64,000 nt of DNA from Agrobacterium cavarae. Lineage in GTDB: Bacteria > Pseudomonadota > Alphaproteobacteria > Rhizobiales > Rhizobiaceae. The position numbers and the translations under genes are program-made. The stretch is taken from the NCBI RefSeq assembly GCF_004310285.1, contig NZ_SISF01000024.1, forward strand, positions 100,750 through 164,749, given 5' to 3'. Below the pieces are notes generated by a model that was given only the letters and a program-made list of their open reading frames with translations, had not been told where the DNA came from and made no database searches. Below are positions 1-11,300 of the stretch, piece by piece (position 1 is the stretch's first letter; each line of letters begins with the position of its first letter).

Positions 1-443
1 CATCCTGCCCCATCGTTCGCGGTGAGGACATGAAGGACGCCATCATGGACTTCGACGGCATGCGCGAAGTGAAGTCGTCCTTCGGTACCGGCGGCATGAT
101 CGTCATGGACAAGTCGACTGACGTCATCAAGGCGATTGCCCGTATCGCGGCCTTCTTCAAGCATGAGAGCTGCGGCCAGTGCACCCCTTGCCGTGAAGGC
201 ACGGGCTGGATGTGGCGTGTTCTCGAGCGCATGGTCAAGGGCAACGCACAGAAACGCGAAATCGACATGCTGTTCGAAGTGACGAAGCAGATCGAAGGCC
301 ATACCATCTGCGCGCTCGGCGATGCGGCCGCGTGGCCGGTTCAGGCGCTGATCCGTAATTTCCGTCCGGAAATCGAAAAGCGCATCGACCAGTATACCTA
401 CAGAGCCATGGATGACGGCGCTGTAATGGAAGCTGCCGAGTAA
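1..443 (+). CDS. nuoF: NADH-quinone oxidoreductase subunit F, C-terminal part
   Basis: This is the C-terminal third of NuoF, the NADH- and FMN-binding subunit of complex I at the tip of its cytoplasmic arm; the start lies before the window and the reading frame begins at base 3. The motif CGQCTPC (about 170-190) and a further Cys in HTICALGD (about 300) are the four ligands of the [4Fe-4S] cluster N3. The FMN and NADH Rossmann part is outside the window. It heads the visible part of the nuo operon; nuoG follows after a 159-base gap. Identification is firm from the cluster motif and the context. Confidence 0.97.
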   Translation, partial: SCPIVRGEDMKDAIMDFDGMREVKSSFGTGGMIVMDKSTDVIKAIARIAAFFKHESCGQCTPCREGTGWMWRVLERMVKGNAQKREIDMLFEVTKQIEGHTICALGDAAAWPVQALIRNFRPEIEKRIDQYTYRAMDDGAVMEAAE

Positions 444-602
444 CGTGTACGGCGGCTGACAAGGCCAGGGACCGGGTTTCACCGATCCCGAAAATCATTT
501 AAGCATCCGGTCGAATCTCAATGATGCGGCAAGATGCGATCGGGATTTGTCGTGGACCGCGGTTTTGGCGGGACGGACAGGCAACAGGACGTAAGTAGAA
601 CC

Positions 603-2684
603 ATGACAAAGCTCAAGGTTGACGGTAAAGAGATCGAGGTTCCGGATCATTTCACGCTGCTTCAGGCGTGTGAGGAGGCTGGTGCCGAAGTTCCGCGCTT
701 TTGTTTTCATGAGCGTTTGTCGGTAGCCGGTAACTGCCGCATGTGTCTGATCGAGGTGAAGGGCGGACCGCCCAAGCCCGCAGCCTCCTGCGCCATGGGT
801 GTGCGCGATATTCGCGGCGGCCCTAATGGCGAACTGCCGGAAGTGTTCACTAACACGCCGATGGTCAAGAAGGCCCGCGAAGGCGTGATGGAATTCCTGC
901 TCATCAACCACCCGCTGGATTGCCCGATCTGCGACCAGGGCGGCGAATGCGATCTGCAGGACCAGGCTATGGCCTTCGGTATCGCCGGTTCGCGCTACTC
1001 TGAAAACAAGCGTGCGGTTGAAGACAAATATATCGGCCCGCTCGTCAAGACGGTGATGAACCGCTGCATTCACTGCACGCGCTGCGTTCGCTTCACGACG
1101 GAAGTCGCCGGCATTTCCGAACTCGGCCTGATCGGCCGCGGCGAGGATGCCGAGATCACCACCTATCTCGAGCAGGCCATGACCTCCGAGCTGCAGGGCA
1201 ACGTCGTTGATCTCTGCCCGGTCGGCGCCTTGACCTCCAAGCCCTTCGCTTTCACCGCGCGTCCTTGGGAACTCGGCAAGACCGAAACCATCGACGTGAT
1301 GGATGCGCTCGGCTCTGCAATCCGTGTGGATACCCGCGGTCGTGAAGTCATGCGTATCATGCCGCGCGTCAACGAATCGATCAATGAAGAGTGGATTTCC
1401 GACAAGAGCCGCTTCATCTGGGACGGCTTGAAGACGCAGCGTCTCGATCGTCCTTATGTTCGCAAGGATGGACGTCTGCAGCCTGCCACCTGGGGCGAAG
1501 CCTTTGGTGCCATCAAGGCTGCCGTTTCGGCGACGTCTGGCGAAAAGATCGGCGCCATTGCCGGCGATCTTGCCTCGGTCGAGGAAATGTTTGCGCTGAA
1601 GTCGCTTCTCGCGTCGCTCGGCTCGACCAATGTCGATTGCCGTCAGGACGGTGCAGCACTCGATCCGTCGCTCGGTCGTGCAAGCTACATCTTCAATACG
1701 ACGATCCAGGGTATCGAAAAGGCCGATGCGCTGCTGATCATTGGTTCCAACCCGCGCTTCGAAGCGGCCGTTCTCAACGCTCGCATCCGCAAGCGCTGGC
1801 GCCGTGGCGGCTTCCCGATCGGAGTGATCGGCGAAGCAGGCGAACTGCGTTACGACTACGAATATCTCGGTGCTGGGACCGATACGCTGACCGATCTGGT
1901 CAACGGCTCGGGAAGCTTCCTTGAGAAGCTGAAGCTGGCGAAGAACCCGATGATCATCGTCGGCCAAGGCGCTTTGACGCGCGAAGATGGTGCAGCAATT
2001 CTGGCCGATGCGGCAAAGCTTGCAGGAAACATCGGTGCGGTCTCCGAAGCCTGGAACGGCTTCTCTGTTCTGCACACGGCAGCATCGCGCGTGGGCGGTC
2101 TCGATCTTGGCTTCGTTCCGGCGGACAAGTCTGCAAACGCCGCTTCGATCGTTGCCTCTTCCGACGTGCTCTTCCTGCTCGGCGCAGATGAGATCGATCT
2201 TTCGGCCAAGGCTGCAAAGCTCACCGTCTATATCGGTTCGCACGGCGACAATGGCGCGATGAATGCCGACGTGATCCTGCCGGGTGCTGCCTATACCGAA
2301 AAGTCCGGTATCTGGGTCAACACCGAGGGTCGCGTCCAGCTCGGTAACCGCGCGGGCTTTGCTCCCGGCGAAGCGCGCGAAGACTGGGCGATCCTGCGTG
2401 CGCTGTCCGATGTCCTCGGCAAGAAGCTGCCATTCGACAGCCTGTCTGGCCTGCGCGCACAGCTTTACATTGCACATCCGCATTTTGCCGATACCGATGA
2501 GATTGCCGCGGGCAACGTCCACGACCTGACGGCACTCTCCGGCAAGACCGGCGCTCTTAACAAGGCGGGTTTTGCAACGCCGGTTAAGGATTTCTATTTG
2601 ACGAACCCGATTGCGAGAGCGTCCGCCGTGATGGCCGAATGCTCCGCATTGGCCCGCAACAACTTCAAGGCTGCGGCAGAGTAA
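603..2684 (+). CDS. nuoG: NADH-quinone oxidoreductase subunit G
   Basis: NuoG is the largest peripheral-arm subunit of complex I and carries iron-sulphur clusters from NuoF towards the membrane arm. From the ATG at 603 the protein has 693 residues. Residues C34, C45, C48 and C63 fit the [2Fe-2S] cluster N1b; H103, C107, C110 and C116 (motif HPLDCPIC) fit N5; C155, C158, C161 and a Cys near 205 fit N4. The rest is a molybdopterin-oxidoreductase-like domain without cofactor residues, as usual. The frame stays open 69 bases upstream to 534, but the family N-terminus MTKLKVDG supports 603. nuoH starts 12 bases after the stop. Confidence 0.97.
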   Translation: MTKLKVDGKEIEVPDHFTLLQACEEAGAEVPRFCFHERLSVAGNCRMCLIEVKGGPPKPAASCAMGVRDIRGGPNGELPEVFTNTPMVKKAREGVMEFLLINHPLDCPICDQGGECDLQDQAMAFGIAGSRYSENKRAVEDKYIGPLVKTVMNRCIHCTRCVRFTTEVAGISELGLIGRGEDAEITTYLEQAMTSELQGNVVDLCPVGALTSKPFAFTARPWELGKTETIDVMDALGSAIRVDTRGREVMRIMPRVNESINEEWISDKSRFIWDGLKTQRLDRPYVRKDGRLQPATWGEAFGAIKAAVSATSGEKIGAIAGDLASVEEMFALKSLLASLGSTNVDCRQDGAALDPSLGRASYIFNTTIQGIEKADALLIIGSNPRFEAAVLNARIRKRWRRGGFPIGVIGEAGELRYDYEYLGAGTDTLTDLVNGSGSFLEKLKLAKNPMIIVGQGALTREDGAAILADAAKLAGNIGAVSEAWNGFSVLHTAASRVGGLDLGFVPADKSANAASIVASSDVLFLLGADEIDLSAKAAKLTVYIGSHGDNGAMNADVILPGAAYTEKSGIWVNTEGRVQLGNRAGFAPGEAREDWAILRALSDVLGKKLPFDSLSGLRAQLYIAHPHFADTDEIAAGNVHDLTALSGKTGALNKAGFATPVKDFYLTNPIARASAVMAECSALARNNFKAAAE

Positions 2685-2696
2685 GGGTAGGGTATT

Positions 2697-3740
2697 ATGG
2701 ACTCGTTTTTCTGGAGCTATGTCTGGCCAGCGCTGATTATTGTCGGCCAGTCTCTGCTGCTTCTCGTTATACTTCTGGTCGCGATTGCTTTCCTGCTTCT
2801 GGCGGACCGCAAGATCTGGGCTGCCGTTCAGCTGCGCCGTGGCCCGAACGTCGTTGGTCCCTTCGGTCTCTTCCAGTCCTTTGCTGACTTGTTGAAGTTC
2901 ATCCTCAAGGAGCCGGTCATTCCGTCCGGTGCCAACAAGGCAGTCTTCCTGCTTGCGCCACTCGTCGCAGTGACGCTCGCCCTAGCCACTTACGCCGTCA
3001 TCCCGTTCAACCAGGGTTGGGTGATTGCCAACATCAATGTCGGGATTCTCTACATCTTTGCGATTTCGTCGCTCGAAGTGTACGGCATCATCATGGGTGG
3101 CTGGGCGTCCAACTCGAAGTACCCGTTCCTCGGCGCGCTTCGTTCCGCCGCGCAGATGGTTTCTTACGAAGTCTCGATAGGTCTCGTCATCGTTACCGTC
3201 CTGCTGTGCGTTGGTTCGCTGAACCTGACGGATATCGTCAATGCCCAGCATTCGGGGATCGGTACATCGCTCGGTCTGCCGGCATCGTTCCTCGACTGGC
3301 ACTGGCTCCCGCTCTTCCCGATGTTCATCGTCTTCTTCATTTCGTCGCTGGCTGAGACCAACCGTCCGCCCTTCGATCTGCCGGAAGCGGAATCGGAACT
3401 TGTAGCCGGTCACATGGTGGAGTATGGCTCCACCCCGTACATGATGTTCATGCTGGGCGAATATGCTGCCATCGTTCTGATGTGCTGCCTGACGACCATC
3501 CTGTTCCTTGGCGGCTGGCTGCCGATCGTCGATGTGTGGTTCCTGAATTGGGTGCCGGGCATTGTCTGGTTCGTGCTGAAGGGCGTCCTGGTGTTCTTCA
3601 TGTTCGGCCTGGTGAAGGCATTCGTCCCGCGTTACCGCTATGACCAGCTGATGCGTCTCGGCTGGAAGGTCTTCCTTCCGCTGTCGCTTGCCATGGTCGT
3701 GATTGTTGCATTCGTACTCAAGCTGACGGCAGGGGCATGA
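2697..3740 (+). CDS. nuoH: NADH-quinone oxidoreductase subunit H
   Basis: NuoH (347 residues) is the membrane subunit of complex I that joins the two arms and forms part of the quinone chamber. It is strongly hydrophobic, with about eight predicted membrane segments. It has the conserved loops [18 protein letters not shown] near residue 40 and [19 protein letters not shown] near residue 225, the acidic stretch that faces the quinone site. Its length is typical. It follows nuoG closely and precedes nuoI by 39 bases. Confidence 0.97.
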   Translation: MDSFFWSYVWPALIIVGQSLLLLVILLVAIAFLLLADRKIWAAVQLRRGPNVVGPFGLFQSFADLLKFILKEPVIPSGANKAVFLLAPLVAVTLALATYAVIPFNQGWVIANINVGILYIFAISSLEVYGIIMGGWASNSKYPFLGALRSAAQMVSYEVSIGLVIVTVLLCVGSLNLTDIVNAQHSGIGTSLGLPASFLDWHWLPLFPMFIVFFISSLAETNRPPFDLPEAESELVAGHMVEYGSTPYMMFMLGEYAAIVLMCCLTTILFLGGWLPIVDVWFLNWVPGIVWFVLKGVLVFFMFGLVKAFVPRYRYDQLMRLGWKVFLPLSLAMVVIVAFVLKLTAGA

Positions 3741-3779
3741 TGATGTCCGAACTCCGCGCTTGCAGATTTGGAGGTTGAG

Positions 3780-4271
3780 ATGGCCAGTCTTTCCCAAGCC
3801 GTCAATTCGCTGTTCCTCAAGGAATTCGTTGGCGCGATCTTTTTGACCATGCGCCACTTCTTCAAACAGAAGGCAACGGTGAACTATCCTTTCGAAAAGG
3901 GCCCGGTCAGCCCGCGCTTCCGTGGTGAGCACGCTCTGCGTCGCTATCCGAATGGCGAAGAGCGCTGCATCGCCTGCAAGCTGTGCGAGGCGATCTGTCC
4001 CGCTCAGGCGATCACCATCGAGGCCGGCCCGCGCCGCAACGATGGCACCCGCCGCACGGTTCGTTACGACATCGACATGGTGAAGTGCATCTATTGCGGC
4101 TTCTGCCAGGAAGCCTGCCCGGTGGACGCGATCGTCGAAGGCCCGAATTTCGAGTTTGCGACGGAAACCCGCGAAGAGCTCTATTTCGACAAGCAGAAGC
4201 TTCTCGACAATGGCGATCGCTGGGAGCGTGAAATCGCGCGTAACCTCGCTCTGGATGCGCCTTATCGTTAA
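3780..4271 (+). CDS. nuoI: NADH-quinone oxidoreductase subunit I
   Basis: NuoI is the small ferredoxin-like subunit holding clusters N6a and N6b, the link between NuoG and NuoB. Two 8-Cys-type motifs are visible: [12 protein letters not shown] near residue 62 and [12 protein letters not shown] near residue 101. The start is taken at 3780 (163 residues, beginning MASLSQAV) because GGAGG lies about six bases upstream; an in-frame ATG at 3768 has no such site. A 137-base gap without a gene separates it from nuoJ. Confidence 0.96.
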   Translation: MASLSQAVNSLFLKEFVGAIFLTMRHFFKQKATVNYPFEKGPVSPRFRGEHALRRYPNGEERCIACKLCEAICPAQAITIEAGPRRNDGTRRTVRYDIDMVKCIYCGFCQEACPVDAIVEGPNFEFATETREELYFDKQKLLDNGDRWEREIARNLALDAPYR

Positions 4272-4408
4272 GGCTCACTCCATGTCTTCGGAGCTTTTCT
4301 CCGGGGATCAAAAAAGATGAAATGCCTGTCGGCGATCGCTGGCGGGAACGAAACGGGCAGGGCGGTCTGAAGGCCGCTTTTGTCCGGTGAGGACAAAAAG
4401 GCACCAAC

Positions 4409-5023
4409 ATGGGTCTGCACGCTGTATTCTTTTACATCTTCGCTTTCGTCGCCGTGGCGTCTGCGTTTCTGGTCATTGCATCCAAGAACCCGGTTCACTC
4501 GGTTCTGTTCCTGATCCTGACCTTCTTCAACGCGGCGGCGCTGTTCCTGCTGACGGGCGCCGAGTTCCTCGGCATGATCCTGCTGGTCGTTTATGTCGGC
4601 GCTGTGGCGGTGTTGTTCCTCTTCGTCGTCATGATGCTGGATGTGGATTTTGCCGAGTTGCGTTCCGGTGTGCTGCAATATGCGCCGATCGGTGCCTTGA
4701 TCGGGGTTATCCTGGCGGCGGAACTGATCGTCGTCATTGGCGGCAGCGTGCTGAACCCGGAGGCGGCGAAGTCGATCACGATGCCGATCCCGAACCCGGT
4801 CGAGCGCGCCAACACTGCCGCTCTGGGCGACGTCCTCTACACGAACTACGTCTACTTCTTCCAGCTGGCAGGTCTCGTGCTGCTTGTGGCCATGATCGGC
4901 GCCATCGTGCTGACGCTGCGTCACCGCACGGACATCAAGCGTCAGGACATTTCAACGCAGGTCGCCCGCGATCCGAAGACCGCCGTTACGACGGTCAAGG
5001 TCAAGCCGGGTCAGGGCCTCTGA
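4409..5023 (+). CDS. nuoJ: NADH-quinone oxidoreductase subunit J
   Basis: NuoJ (204 residues) is a small membrane-arm subunit of complex I. It has five predicted membrane segments, the conserved GAEFLGMILLVVYVGAVAVL region of the third helix that carries the pi-bulge glycine, and a hydrophilic C-terminus. The reading AGGACAAAAAGG just upstream serves as ribosome binding site. It is followed by nuoK after 29 bases, the normal order. Confidence 0.96.
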   Translation: MGLHAVFFYIFAFVAVASAFLVIASKNPVHSVLFLILTFFNAAALFLLTGAEFLGMILLVVYVGAVAVLFLFVVMMLDVDFAELRSGVLQYAPIGALIGVILAAELIVVIGGSVLNPEAAKSITMPIPNPVERANTAALGDVLYTNYVYFFQLAGLVLLVAMIGAIVLTLRHRTDIKRQDISTQVARDPKTAVTTVKVKPGQGL

Positions 5024-5052
5024 GGCGCGAACGGATCCAAGGAACATAGAAT

Positions 5053-5361
5053 ATGGAAATCGGTCTTTCCCATTACCTGACGGTCAGCGCGATCCTCTTC
5101 ACGATCGGCATCTTCGGTATCTTCCTCAACCGGAAGAACGTCATCGTCATTCTCATGTCGATCGAACTCATCCTTCTGGCGGTGAACCTCAACCTCGTCG
5201 CCTTCTCATGGGTGCTCAACGACATGGTTGGTCAGGTCTTCGCCCTGTTCATTCTGACTGTTGCTGCTGCAGAAGCGGCCATCGGTCTTGCAATACTCGT
5301 AGTCTTCTACCGCAACCGCGGATCGATCGCCGTGGAAGACGTCAATATGATGAAGGGCTGA
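5053..5361 (+). CDS. nuoK: NADH-quinone oxidoreductase subunit K
   Basis: NuoK (102 residues) is an MrpC-like membrane subunit of complex I with three predicted helices. The acidic residues of the proton pathway are visible: Glu in [11 protein letters not shown] near residue 36 and Glu in [11 protein letters not shown] near residue 72. Its length and position between nuoJ and nuoL (seven bases to the next start) are standard for the operon. Confidence 0.96.
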   Translation: MEIGLSHYLTVSAILFTIGIFGIFLNRKNVIVILMSIELILLAVNLNLVAFSWVLNDMVGQVFALFILTVAAAEAAIGLAILVVFYRNRGSIAVEDVNMMKG

Positions 5362-5368
5362 TAAGGCT

Positions 5369-7366
5369 ATGATCTACAAGGCTATCGTCTTTCTTCCGCT
5401 GATCGGCTTCCTGATCGCTGGTCTCTTTGGCCGGTCCATCGGCGCCAAGGCCTCGGAATATGTCACCACCGGCCTGATGGTCGTGGTGGCGATCCTCTCC
5501 TGGATCGTGTTCTTCGACGTCGCGCTCCTGACCCATGAGGCTGGTGAGGTCATCAAGGTGCCGGTGCTGCGCTGGATCCAGTCCGGCGGCATCGACGTAG
5601 AGTGGGCGTTCCGCATCGACACGCTGACCGCGGTCATGTTCGTCGTGGTCAACACGGTGTCCTGTCTCGTGCATCTGTACTCCATCGGGTACATGCATCA
5701 CGATCCACATCGTCCGCGCTTCTTTGCCTATCTCTCGCTCTTCACATTCGCCATGCTGATGCTGGTGACCTCCGACAACCTGCTGCAGATGTTCTTCGGC
5801 TGGGAAGGCGTGGGTCTGGCGTCCTATCTGCTGATCGGCTTCTGGTTCAAGAAGCCGTCCGCATCGGCTGCCGCCATGAAGGCCTTCATCGTCAACCGTG
5901 TCGGTGACTTCGGCTTCATTCTTGGTATTTCCGGTCTATTCGTCCTGTTCGGCTCGATCAACTTCGAAACGATCTTCGCGGCTGCTGGTTCCTACCTGCC
6001 TGCCGATGGCGCAGCCTCTACCGAAGCGGTCATCAACCTCTTCGGCATGCAGCTCGACAAGGCGCATGCACTGACGGCGGTCTGCCTGCTGCTGTTCATG
6101 GGCTCGATGGGTAAGTCGGCTCAGTTCCTGCTGCACACTTGGCTGCCGGACGCCATGGAAGGCCCGACGCCTGTGTCGGCGCTGATCCATGCCGCAACCA
6201 TGGTGACGGCCGGCGTGTTCCTGGTCGCGCGCATGTCGCCGGTCTTCGAACTGTCGCCGAACGCTTTGATGTTCGTCACGCTGATCGGTGCCATCACGGC
6301 CTTCTTTGCAGCGACCGTTGGTCTGGTGCAGAACGATATCAAGCGCGTCATTGCCTATTCGACCTGCTCGCAGCTCGGTTACATGTTCGTGGCGCTCGGC
6401 GTCGGCGCTTATGGCGCGGCTATTTTCCACCTCTTCACGCACGCATTTTTCAAGGCACTGCTGTTCCTTTGCGCCGGTTCCGTTATCCACGCGGTGGATG
6501 GCGAGCAGGACATGCGTCACATGGGTGGTCTGCGCAAACATATCCCGATCACCTTCTGGACGATGACCGTTGGCAATCTGGCACTGACAGGCGTCGGTAT
6601 CCCCGGAACGATGATCGGCTTTGCCGGCTTCTTCTCCAAGGACGTGATCATCGAGTCGTCGTTTGCGTCGCATAGCCCGCTCGCAGGTTTTGCGTTCACC
6701 ATGCTGGTGGTCGCAGCGCTGTTCACCAGCTTCTACTCTTGGCGCCTAGCGTTCATGACTTTCTTCGGCAAGCCGCGTGCTTCCGCCGATGTCATGCACC
6801 ACGTCCATGAATCGCCGATGGTAATGCTGATCCCGCTCTTCGTCCTGACGATCGGTGCGATCTTTGCCGGTGTCGTGTTCGAAGGCTACTTCTTCGGCCA
6901 TGAATATGCGGAATTCTGGAAGGGTGCGCTCTTTACGCTTCCGTCCAATGAAATCCTCGAAGAGTTCCACCACGTGCCGCTTTGGGTGAAGTGGAGCCCC
7001 TTCATTGCCATGGTTCTCGGTTTCGTCACCGCCTGGTACTTCTACATCAAGTCGCCGGAAACGCCGAAGCGTCTGGCAGAGACCCATCGCGGCCTCTACC
7101 AGTTCCTCTTGAACAAGTGGTACTTCGACGAACTCTACGATTTCCTTTTCGTTCGTTCCGCAAAGGCGCTCGGTCGCTTCCTGTGGAAGAAGGGCGACGT
7201 GGCAGTCATCGACGCCTATGGCCCCAACGGTATTGCAGCGCGTGTGGTTGATGTGACCAACCGTGTCGTCCGTCTGCAGTCCGGTTACCTTTATCACTAT
7301 GCCTTCGCGATGCTGATCGGCATCGCAGCACTAGTCACCTGGATGATGCTCGGGAGTGCCCTCTGA
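5369..7366 (+). CDS. nuoL: NADH-quinone oxidoreductase subunit L
   Basis: NuoL (665 residues) is the distal Mrp-type antiporter-like subunit of complex I with the long lateral helix. It has about 16 predicted membrane segments; the conserved stretches [18 protein letters not shown] (near residue 140) and [23 protein letters not shown] (near 255) hold the conserved Glu, Lys and His residues of the antiporter family. Its stop codon overlaps the ATG of nuoM by one base (TGATG), suggesting translational coupling. Confidence 0.97.
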   Translation: MIYKAIVFLPLIGFLIAGLFGRSIGAKASEYVTTGLMVVVAILSWIVFFDVALLTHEAGEVIKVPVLRWIQSGGIDVEWAFRIDTLTAVMFVVVNTVSCLVHLYSIGYMHHDPHRPRFFAYLSLFTFAMLMLVTSDNLLQMFFGWEGVGLASYLLIGFWFKKPSASAAAMKAFIVNRVGDFGFILGISGLFVLFGSINFETIFAAAGSYLPADGAASTEAVINLFGMQLDKAHALTAVCLLLFMGSMGKSAQFLLHTWLPDAMEGPTPVSALIHAATMVTAGVFLVARMSPVFELSPNALMFVTLIGAITAFFAATVGLVQNDIKRVIAYSTCSQLGYMFVALGVGAYGAAIFHLFTHAFFKALLFLCAGSVIHAVDGEQDMRHMGGLRKHIPITFWTMTVGNLALTGVGIPGTMIGFAGFFSKDVIIESSFASHSPLAGFAFTMLVVAALFTSFYSWRLAFMTFFGKPRASADVMHHVHESPMVMLIPLFVLTIGAIFAGVVFEGYFFGHEYAEFWKGALFTLPSNEILEEFHHVPLWVKWSPFIAMVLGFVTAWYFYIKSPETPKRLAETHRGLYQFLLNKWYFDELYDFLFVRSAKALGRFLWKKGDVAVIDAYGPNGIAARVVDVTNRVVRLQSGYLYHYAFAMLIGIAALVTWMMLGSAL

Positions 7367-8877
7367 TGACCGATTGGCCCATTCTTTCCACGGTCACCTT
7401 CCTGCCGCTCGTCGGCGTGGTGCTCCTGCTTCTGACCAATGAGAACGGCCCCTTCGGGCGCCGCAACATTCTCAATGTCTCGCTTCTGACGACGGTGTTC
7501 ACCTTCATCGTCTCGCTTTTCATCTGGATCGGCTTCGATAATTCGAACCCCGGCTTCCAGATGATCGAGAAGCACAACTGGTTCGGTACCATCGCCGCCT
7601 ATCACCTGGGCGTCGACGGCATCTCCATGCTCTTCGTCATCCTGACGACGTTCCTCATGCCGTTTTGCGTTCTCGCAAGCTGGGATTCCGTCCAGAAGCG
7701 TCTGAAGGAATACATGATTGCCTTCCTTCTTCTGGAAGTCGTCATGGTAGGCGTGTTCGTTGCGCTCGACACCGTTCTCTTCTACGTCTTCTTCGAAGCG
7801 ACGCTGATCCCGATGTTCATCATCATCGGCGTCTGGGGCGGCAAGGATCGCGTCTACGCGTCCTACAAGTTCTTCCTCTACACGCTTCTCGGCTCGGTTC
7901 TGACCATGCTCGCAATCATGGCGATGTACTGGCAGGCTGGCACGACGGATATGACCGAGCTTCTCAAGCACGGCTTCCCGGCTGGCATGCAGACCTGGCT
8001 CTGGCTTGCCTGCTTCGCGGCCTTTGCCGTCAAGATGCCGATGTGGCCGGTTCATACCTGGCTTCCGGATGCACACGTTCAGGCACCGACCGCAGGTTCG
8101 GTCATTCTGGCGGGCGTCATGCTGAAGCTCGGCGGTTACGGTTTCATCCGTTTCTCGCTGTCGATGTTCCCGCTGGCATCGGAGCATTTCGCGCCCTTCG
8201 TCTTCACGCTGTCGGTGCTTGCCATCATCTACACTTCGCTGGTGGCGATGATGCAGGAAGACATCAAGAAGCTGATTGCCTATTCCTCGGTTGCCCATAT
8301 GGGTTACGTGACGATGGGGATCTTCGCGGCCAACGTGCAGGGTCTGCAGGGCGCGATCTTCCAGATGCTGTCTCACGGCATCGTGTCGAGTGCACTCTTC
8401 CTCTGTGTCGGCGTCGTCTATGATCGCCTCCATACCCGCGAGATCGCGGCCTATGGTGGTCTGGTCAACAACATGCCGAAATATGCCGTGGCTTTCATGG
8501 TCTTCACCATGGCCAATGTCGGCCTGCCTGGCACCTCGGGCTTCGTCGGCGAATTCCTGACCATCATCGGCGTTTTCCGGGCCAACACCTGGGTTGCCCT
8601 CTTTGCCGCAACGGGCGTCATTCTCTCGGCATCCTACGCGCTGTGGCTCTATCGCCGCGTGATTTTCGGTGCGCTTGAGAAGGAAAGCCTGAAGGCAATG
8701 CTCGATCTCAACACCCGTGAAAAGGTCATCCTTTATCCGCTGGTGGTGCTGACGATCTTCTTCGGCGTCTACCCGGCACCGGTCTTTGATGCGACGGCGG
8801 CATCGGTGGACCTCGTGATCAATAATTATACCGCCGCATTGCAGGCAGCGCAGAATGTTGCGCTCTCGCTGAACTGA
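7366..8877 (+). CDS. nuoM: NADH-quinone oxidoreductase subunit M
   Basis: NuoM (503 residues) is the second antiporter-like proton-pumping subunit of complex I. Fourteen predicted helices and the family motifs [18 protein letters not shown] (near residue 140) and [20 protein letters not shown] (near 228) are present. It overlaps nuoL by one base and is followed by nuoN after 18 bases. Confidence 0.97.
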   Translation: MTDWPILSTVTFLPLVGVVLLLLTNENGPFGRRNILNVSLLTTVFTFIVSLFIWIGFDNSNPGFQMIEKHNWFGTIAAYHLGVDGISMLFVILTTFLMPFCVLASWDSVQKRLKEYMIAFLLLEVVMVGVFVALDTVLFYVFFEATLIPMFIIIGVWGGKDRVYASYKFFLYTLLGSVLTMLAIMAMYWQAGTTDMTELLKHGFPAGMQTWLWLACFAAFAVKMPMWPVHTWLPDAHVQAPTAGSVILAGVMLKLGGYGFIRFSLSMFPLASEHFAPFVFTLSVLAIIYTSLVAMMQEDIKKLIAYSSVAHMGYVTMGIFAANVQGLQGAIFQMLSHGIVSSALFLCVGVVYDRLHTREIAAYGGLVNNMPKYAVAFMVFTMANVGLPGTSGFVGEFLTIIGVFRANTWVALFAATGVILSASYALWLYRRVIFGALEKESLKAMLDLNTREKVILYPLVVLTIFFGVYPAPVFDATAASVDLVINNYTAALQAAQNVALSLN

Positions 8878-8895
8878 CGACAGGACCCGTTGGAT

Positions 8896-10338
8896 ATGAC
8901 CGCTGAACTTCTTTTTGCCAGTCTGCGCATCGCGACGCCCGAGCTGATCCTTGCGGTCGGTGCGCTGGCGCTGCTCATGATCGGCGTCTTCTCCGGCGAC
9001 AAGTCGACCAACACTGTGACGGGTCTTGCCGTCGCGCTTTTGGTCGTCGTCGGCCTGTGGATCATCTTCGCTCCTGCAAGCGGAGAAGCCTTTGGTGGCG
9101 TTTACGTCGCCGATGCCTTCGGCAACTTCATGAAGATCCTGGCGCTGATCGGTTCCATCGTCGCCATGATCCTCGCGGTTGGCCACAGCCGTGTCGAGCC
9201 GATCGGTCGTTTCGAATATCCGGTGCTTCTGGTTCTGGCGACACTCGGCATTCTGCTGATGATCTCCGCCAACAACCTGATCTCGCTTTACATGGCGCTC
9301 GAGCTGCAGTCGCTGGCACTCTACGTCATCTGCGCGATTAACCGTGAGAGCCTGCGCTCGACCGAAGCCGGTCTGAAGTATTTCGTTCTTGGCGCGCTGT
9401 CTTCGGGCATGCTGCTCTACGGCATGTCGCTGATCTATGGCTTCACCGGCAATACTGGCTTCCAGGAAATCGCGGCTGTACTGTCCGCCGAAACCCGTTC
9501 GCTTGGCGTCGTCTTCGGTCTGGTCTTCGTGCTGGCCGGTCTGGCATTCAAGATTTCCGCCGTTCCCTTCCACATGTGGACGCCGGACGTCTATGAAGGC
9601 GCGCCGACCCCGGTCACGGCCTTCCTTGCCGCAGCCCCGAAGATCGGTGCCATGGCGATTTTCGTTCGCGTCGTTGTCGACGCATTTCAGCCTGTCTTCG
9701 CCGATTGGCAACAGATCGTCGTTTTCGTGTCAATCGCATCCATGCTGCTCGGCTCCTTTGCCGCAATCGGTCAGAAGAACATCAAGCGCCTGATGGCCTA
9801 TTCGTCGATCGGTCACATGGGTTACGCCCTTGTCGGTCTCGCTGCCGGAAACGAATCTGGCGTCGCCGGCGTGCTGATTTACATGGCCGTTTACATGGGC
9901 ATGACGCTCGGCACCTTTGCCTGCATTCTTGCAATGCGTCGCAAGGAAGTCGGCAATGTCGAGAATGTCGACGATCTGGCCGGGCTTTCTTCGACCAACC
10001 CCTTTATGGCGCTGGTCTTGACGGCTCTGATGTTCTCGCTGGCCGGTATTCCGCCGCTCGCAGGCTTCTTTGCCAAGTATTACGTCTTCCTCGCAGCCAT
10101 CGAAGCGAAGCTGTATGCGCTGGCGGTTATCGGTGTGGTCGCATCGGTCGTGGGTGCCTACTACTATCTTCGCATCGTCAAGCTCATGTGGTTCGATGAT
10201 GCCAAGGGTGGCTTTGAAAAGGCCGCTGGCGAGTTGCGGATCGTTTATGCACTCTCCGGCCTCTTCGTCATCGCGTTCATCTTCTTCGGTGGCATGCTCG
10301 GCAACGCCGTGACAGCTGCGGCAAAGACGTTCTTTTGA
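8896..10338 (+). CDS. nuoN: NADH-quinone oxidoreductase subunit N
   Basis: NuoN (480 residues) is the third antiporter-like subunit and ends the nuo operon. Conserved stretches include [15 protein letters not shown] near residue 135 and [21 protein letters not shown] near 225. The ATG at 8896 ([12 protein letters not shown]) is preferred; an in-frame TTG at 8890 lies directly upstream. Its stop overlaps a possible TTG start of birA, so the biotin ligase gene is probably transcribed with the operon. Confidence 0.96.
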   Translation: MTAELLFASLRIATPELILAVGALALLMIGVFSGDKSTNTVTGLAVALLVVVGLWIIFAPASGEAFGGVYVADAFGNFMKILALIGSIVAMILAVGHSRVEPIGRFEYPVLLVLATLGILLMISANNLISLYMALELQSLALYVICAINRESLRSTEAGLKYFVLGALSSGMLLYGMSLIYGFTGNTGFQEIAAVLSAETRSLGVVFGLVFVLAGLAFKISAVPFHMWTPDVYEGAPTPVTAFLAAAPKIGAMAIFVRVVVDAFQPVFADWQQIVVFVSIASMLLGSFAAIGQKNIKRLMAYSSIGHMGYALVGLAAGNESGVAGVLIYMAVYMGMTLGTFACILAMRRKEVGNVENVDDLAGLSSTNPFMALVLTALMFSLAGIPPLAGFFAKYYVFLAAIEAKLYALAVIGVVASVVGAYYYLRIVKLMWFDDAKGGFEKAAGELRIVYALSGLFVIAFIFFGGMLGNAVTAAAKTFF

Positions 10339-10349
10339 GCGAAAACGCC

Positions 10350-11105
10350 ATGAAACAGCGCCGGATGTCTCTCGACGACTTCCGGCACGAGGCATTGGTG
10401 GAGACATCCTCCACCAATGTCGAATGCCTCGCCCGGGCGCGTTCCGGCGATAGCGGCAATCTCTGGATGACCGCAGTCCGTCAGACCGGTGGCAAGGGCC
10501 GCCGAGGCAGGCCATGGGTCTCCGAGCCCGGAAATCTTTACGCCTCTCTTCTTCTGACTGATCCCGCACCGACGGACCGTCTTGGCTCCTTGCCTCTTGC
10601 ATTTGCGCTTGCCGTCTACCGCGCAATCCGCGCCGTCCTGCCCTTCGGTGGCGCGCCACTGGAAATCAAGTGGCCTAATGATATTCTCATCGGCAGAATG
10701 AAGACCTGCGGCATTCTGATGGAAGCGGAGCAACTTGCCGATGGGCGCCGCGCGATCGTCATCGGCATCGGCATCAACATCGCCCACAAGCCTGACAATC
10801 CGCTCTATCCCGTCACCATGCTGTCGGAGCATGGCGCGTCCTGCGGACCGGACGAACTCTTTGCTCATCTTTATCGCGAGACTGCAGAGGTTCTCTCTGT
10901 CTGGAACGAGGGCAGGGGCGTGAGCGATGTCATGAGGGACTGGCGTGCAGCCGCCTGCGGTATTGGTGAGCATATCACCGTGAACTTTCCAGATCGCTCC
11001 ATCGGCGGACGCTTTGCCGGGATAGACGATCAAGGTTTTCTGTTGCTGGATGAGGATGACGGCCCGAGACGGGCGATCGCCGCCGGCGACGTTTTCTTCG
11101 GCTGA
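10350..11105 (+). CDS. birA: biotin--[acetyl-CoA-carboxylase] ligase
   Basis: This protein of about 251 residues attaches biotin to the carrier lysine of AccB, which is encoded at 56435-56917. The biotinyl-AMP binding motif GGKGRRGRPW and the conserved KWPNDILI are visible near residues 45 and 105, and the SH3-like C-terminal domain follows. There is no N-terminal helix-turn-helix, so it is a group I enzyme without the repressor function of E. coli BirA. ATG at 10350 is used; a TTG at 10335 in the same frame overlaps the nuoN stop by four bases and could be the true coupled start. Its place after nuoN is common in alphaproteobacteria. Confidence 0.92.
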   Translation: MKQRRMSLDDFRHEALVETSSTNVECLARARSGDSGNLWMTAVRQTGGKGRRGRPWVSEPGNLYASLLLTDPAPTDRLGSLPLAFALAVYRAIRAVLPFGGAPLEIKWPNDILIGRMKTCGILMEAEQLADGRRAIVIGIGINIAHKPDNPLYPVTMLSEHGASCGPDELFAHLYRETAEVLSVWNEGRGVSDVMRDWRAAACGIGEHITVNFPDRSIGGRFAGIDDQGFLLLDEDDGPRRAIAAGDVFFG

Positions 11106-11239
11106 AGGTTCTCGCGCGATCGACCTGCGCGGCCTCGGCTTTTGAGTTTGGAGCATCCCTGCTGCTCGTAGAATCAGGGCGTCCATCCGGTCCGCGTCGG
11201 CCCGGCATCTCGGCGTTTCATCAAGTCCGGCGCGGTTGA

Positions 11240-11280
11240 AGGCAATGGTGGAGCGTGGCGTAAGCGCGCGGCCATTGCCT
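11240..11280 (+). promoter_or_regulatory. hairpin in the leader of the RNase J gene
   Basis: A perfect nine-base inverted repeat (AGGCAATGG at 11240-11248, CCATTGCCT at 11272-11280) encloses a GC-rich loop and ends 20 bases before the RNase J start codon. In the mRNA this would form a stem just ahead of the ribosome binding region. There is no T-tract, so it is not a terminator. A role in controlling translation or decay of the RNase J mRNA is inference only. Confidence 0.5.
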
Positions 11281-11300
11281 GTTGCAGATTGGATAATGAC

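Noticed and set aside
495..2522. 675-residue open frame on the minus strand opposite nuoG
   Set aside because: It is antisense to a clear nuoG with intact cluster motifs; its product is rich in Arg, His, Asp and Gly with no family-like sequence, as expected of a GC-rich shadow frame.
7297..9711. 804-residue open frame on the minus strand opposite nuoM and nuoN
   Set aside because: Shadow of two conserved membrane genes; the composition is an extreme charged type (His, Asp, Arg, Gln) that mirrors hydrophobic codons on the other strand.
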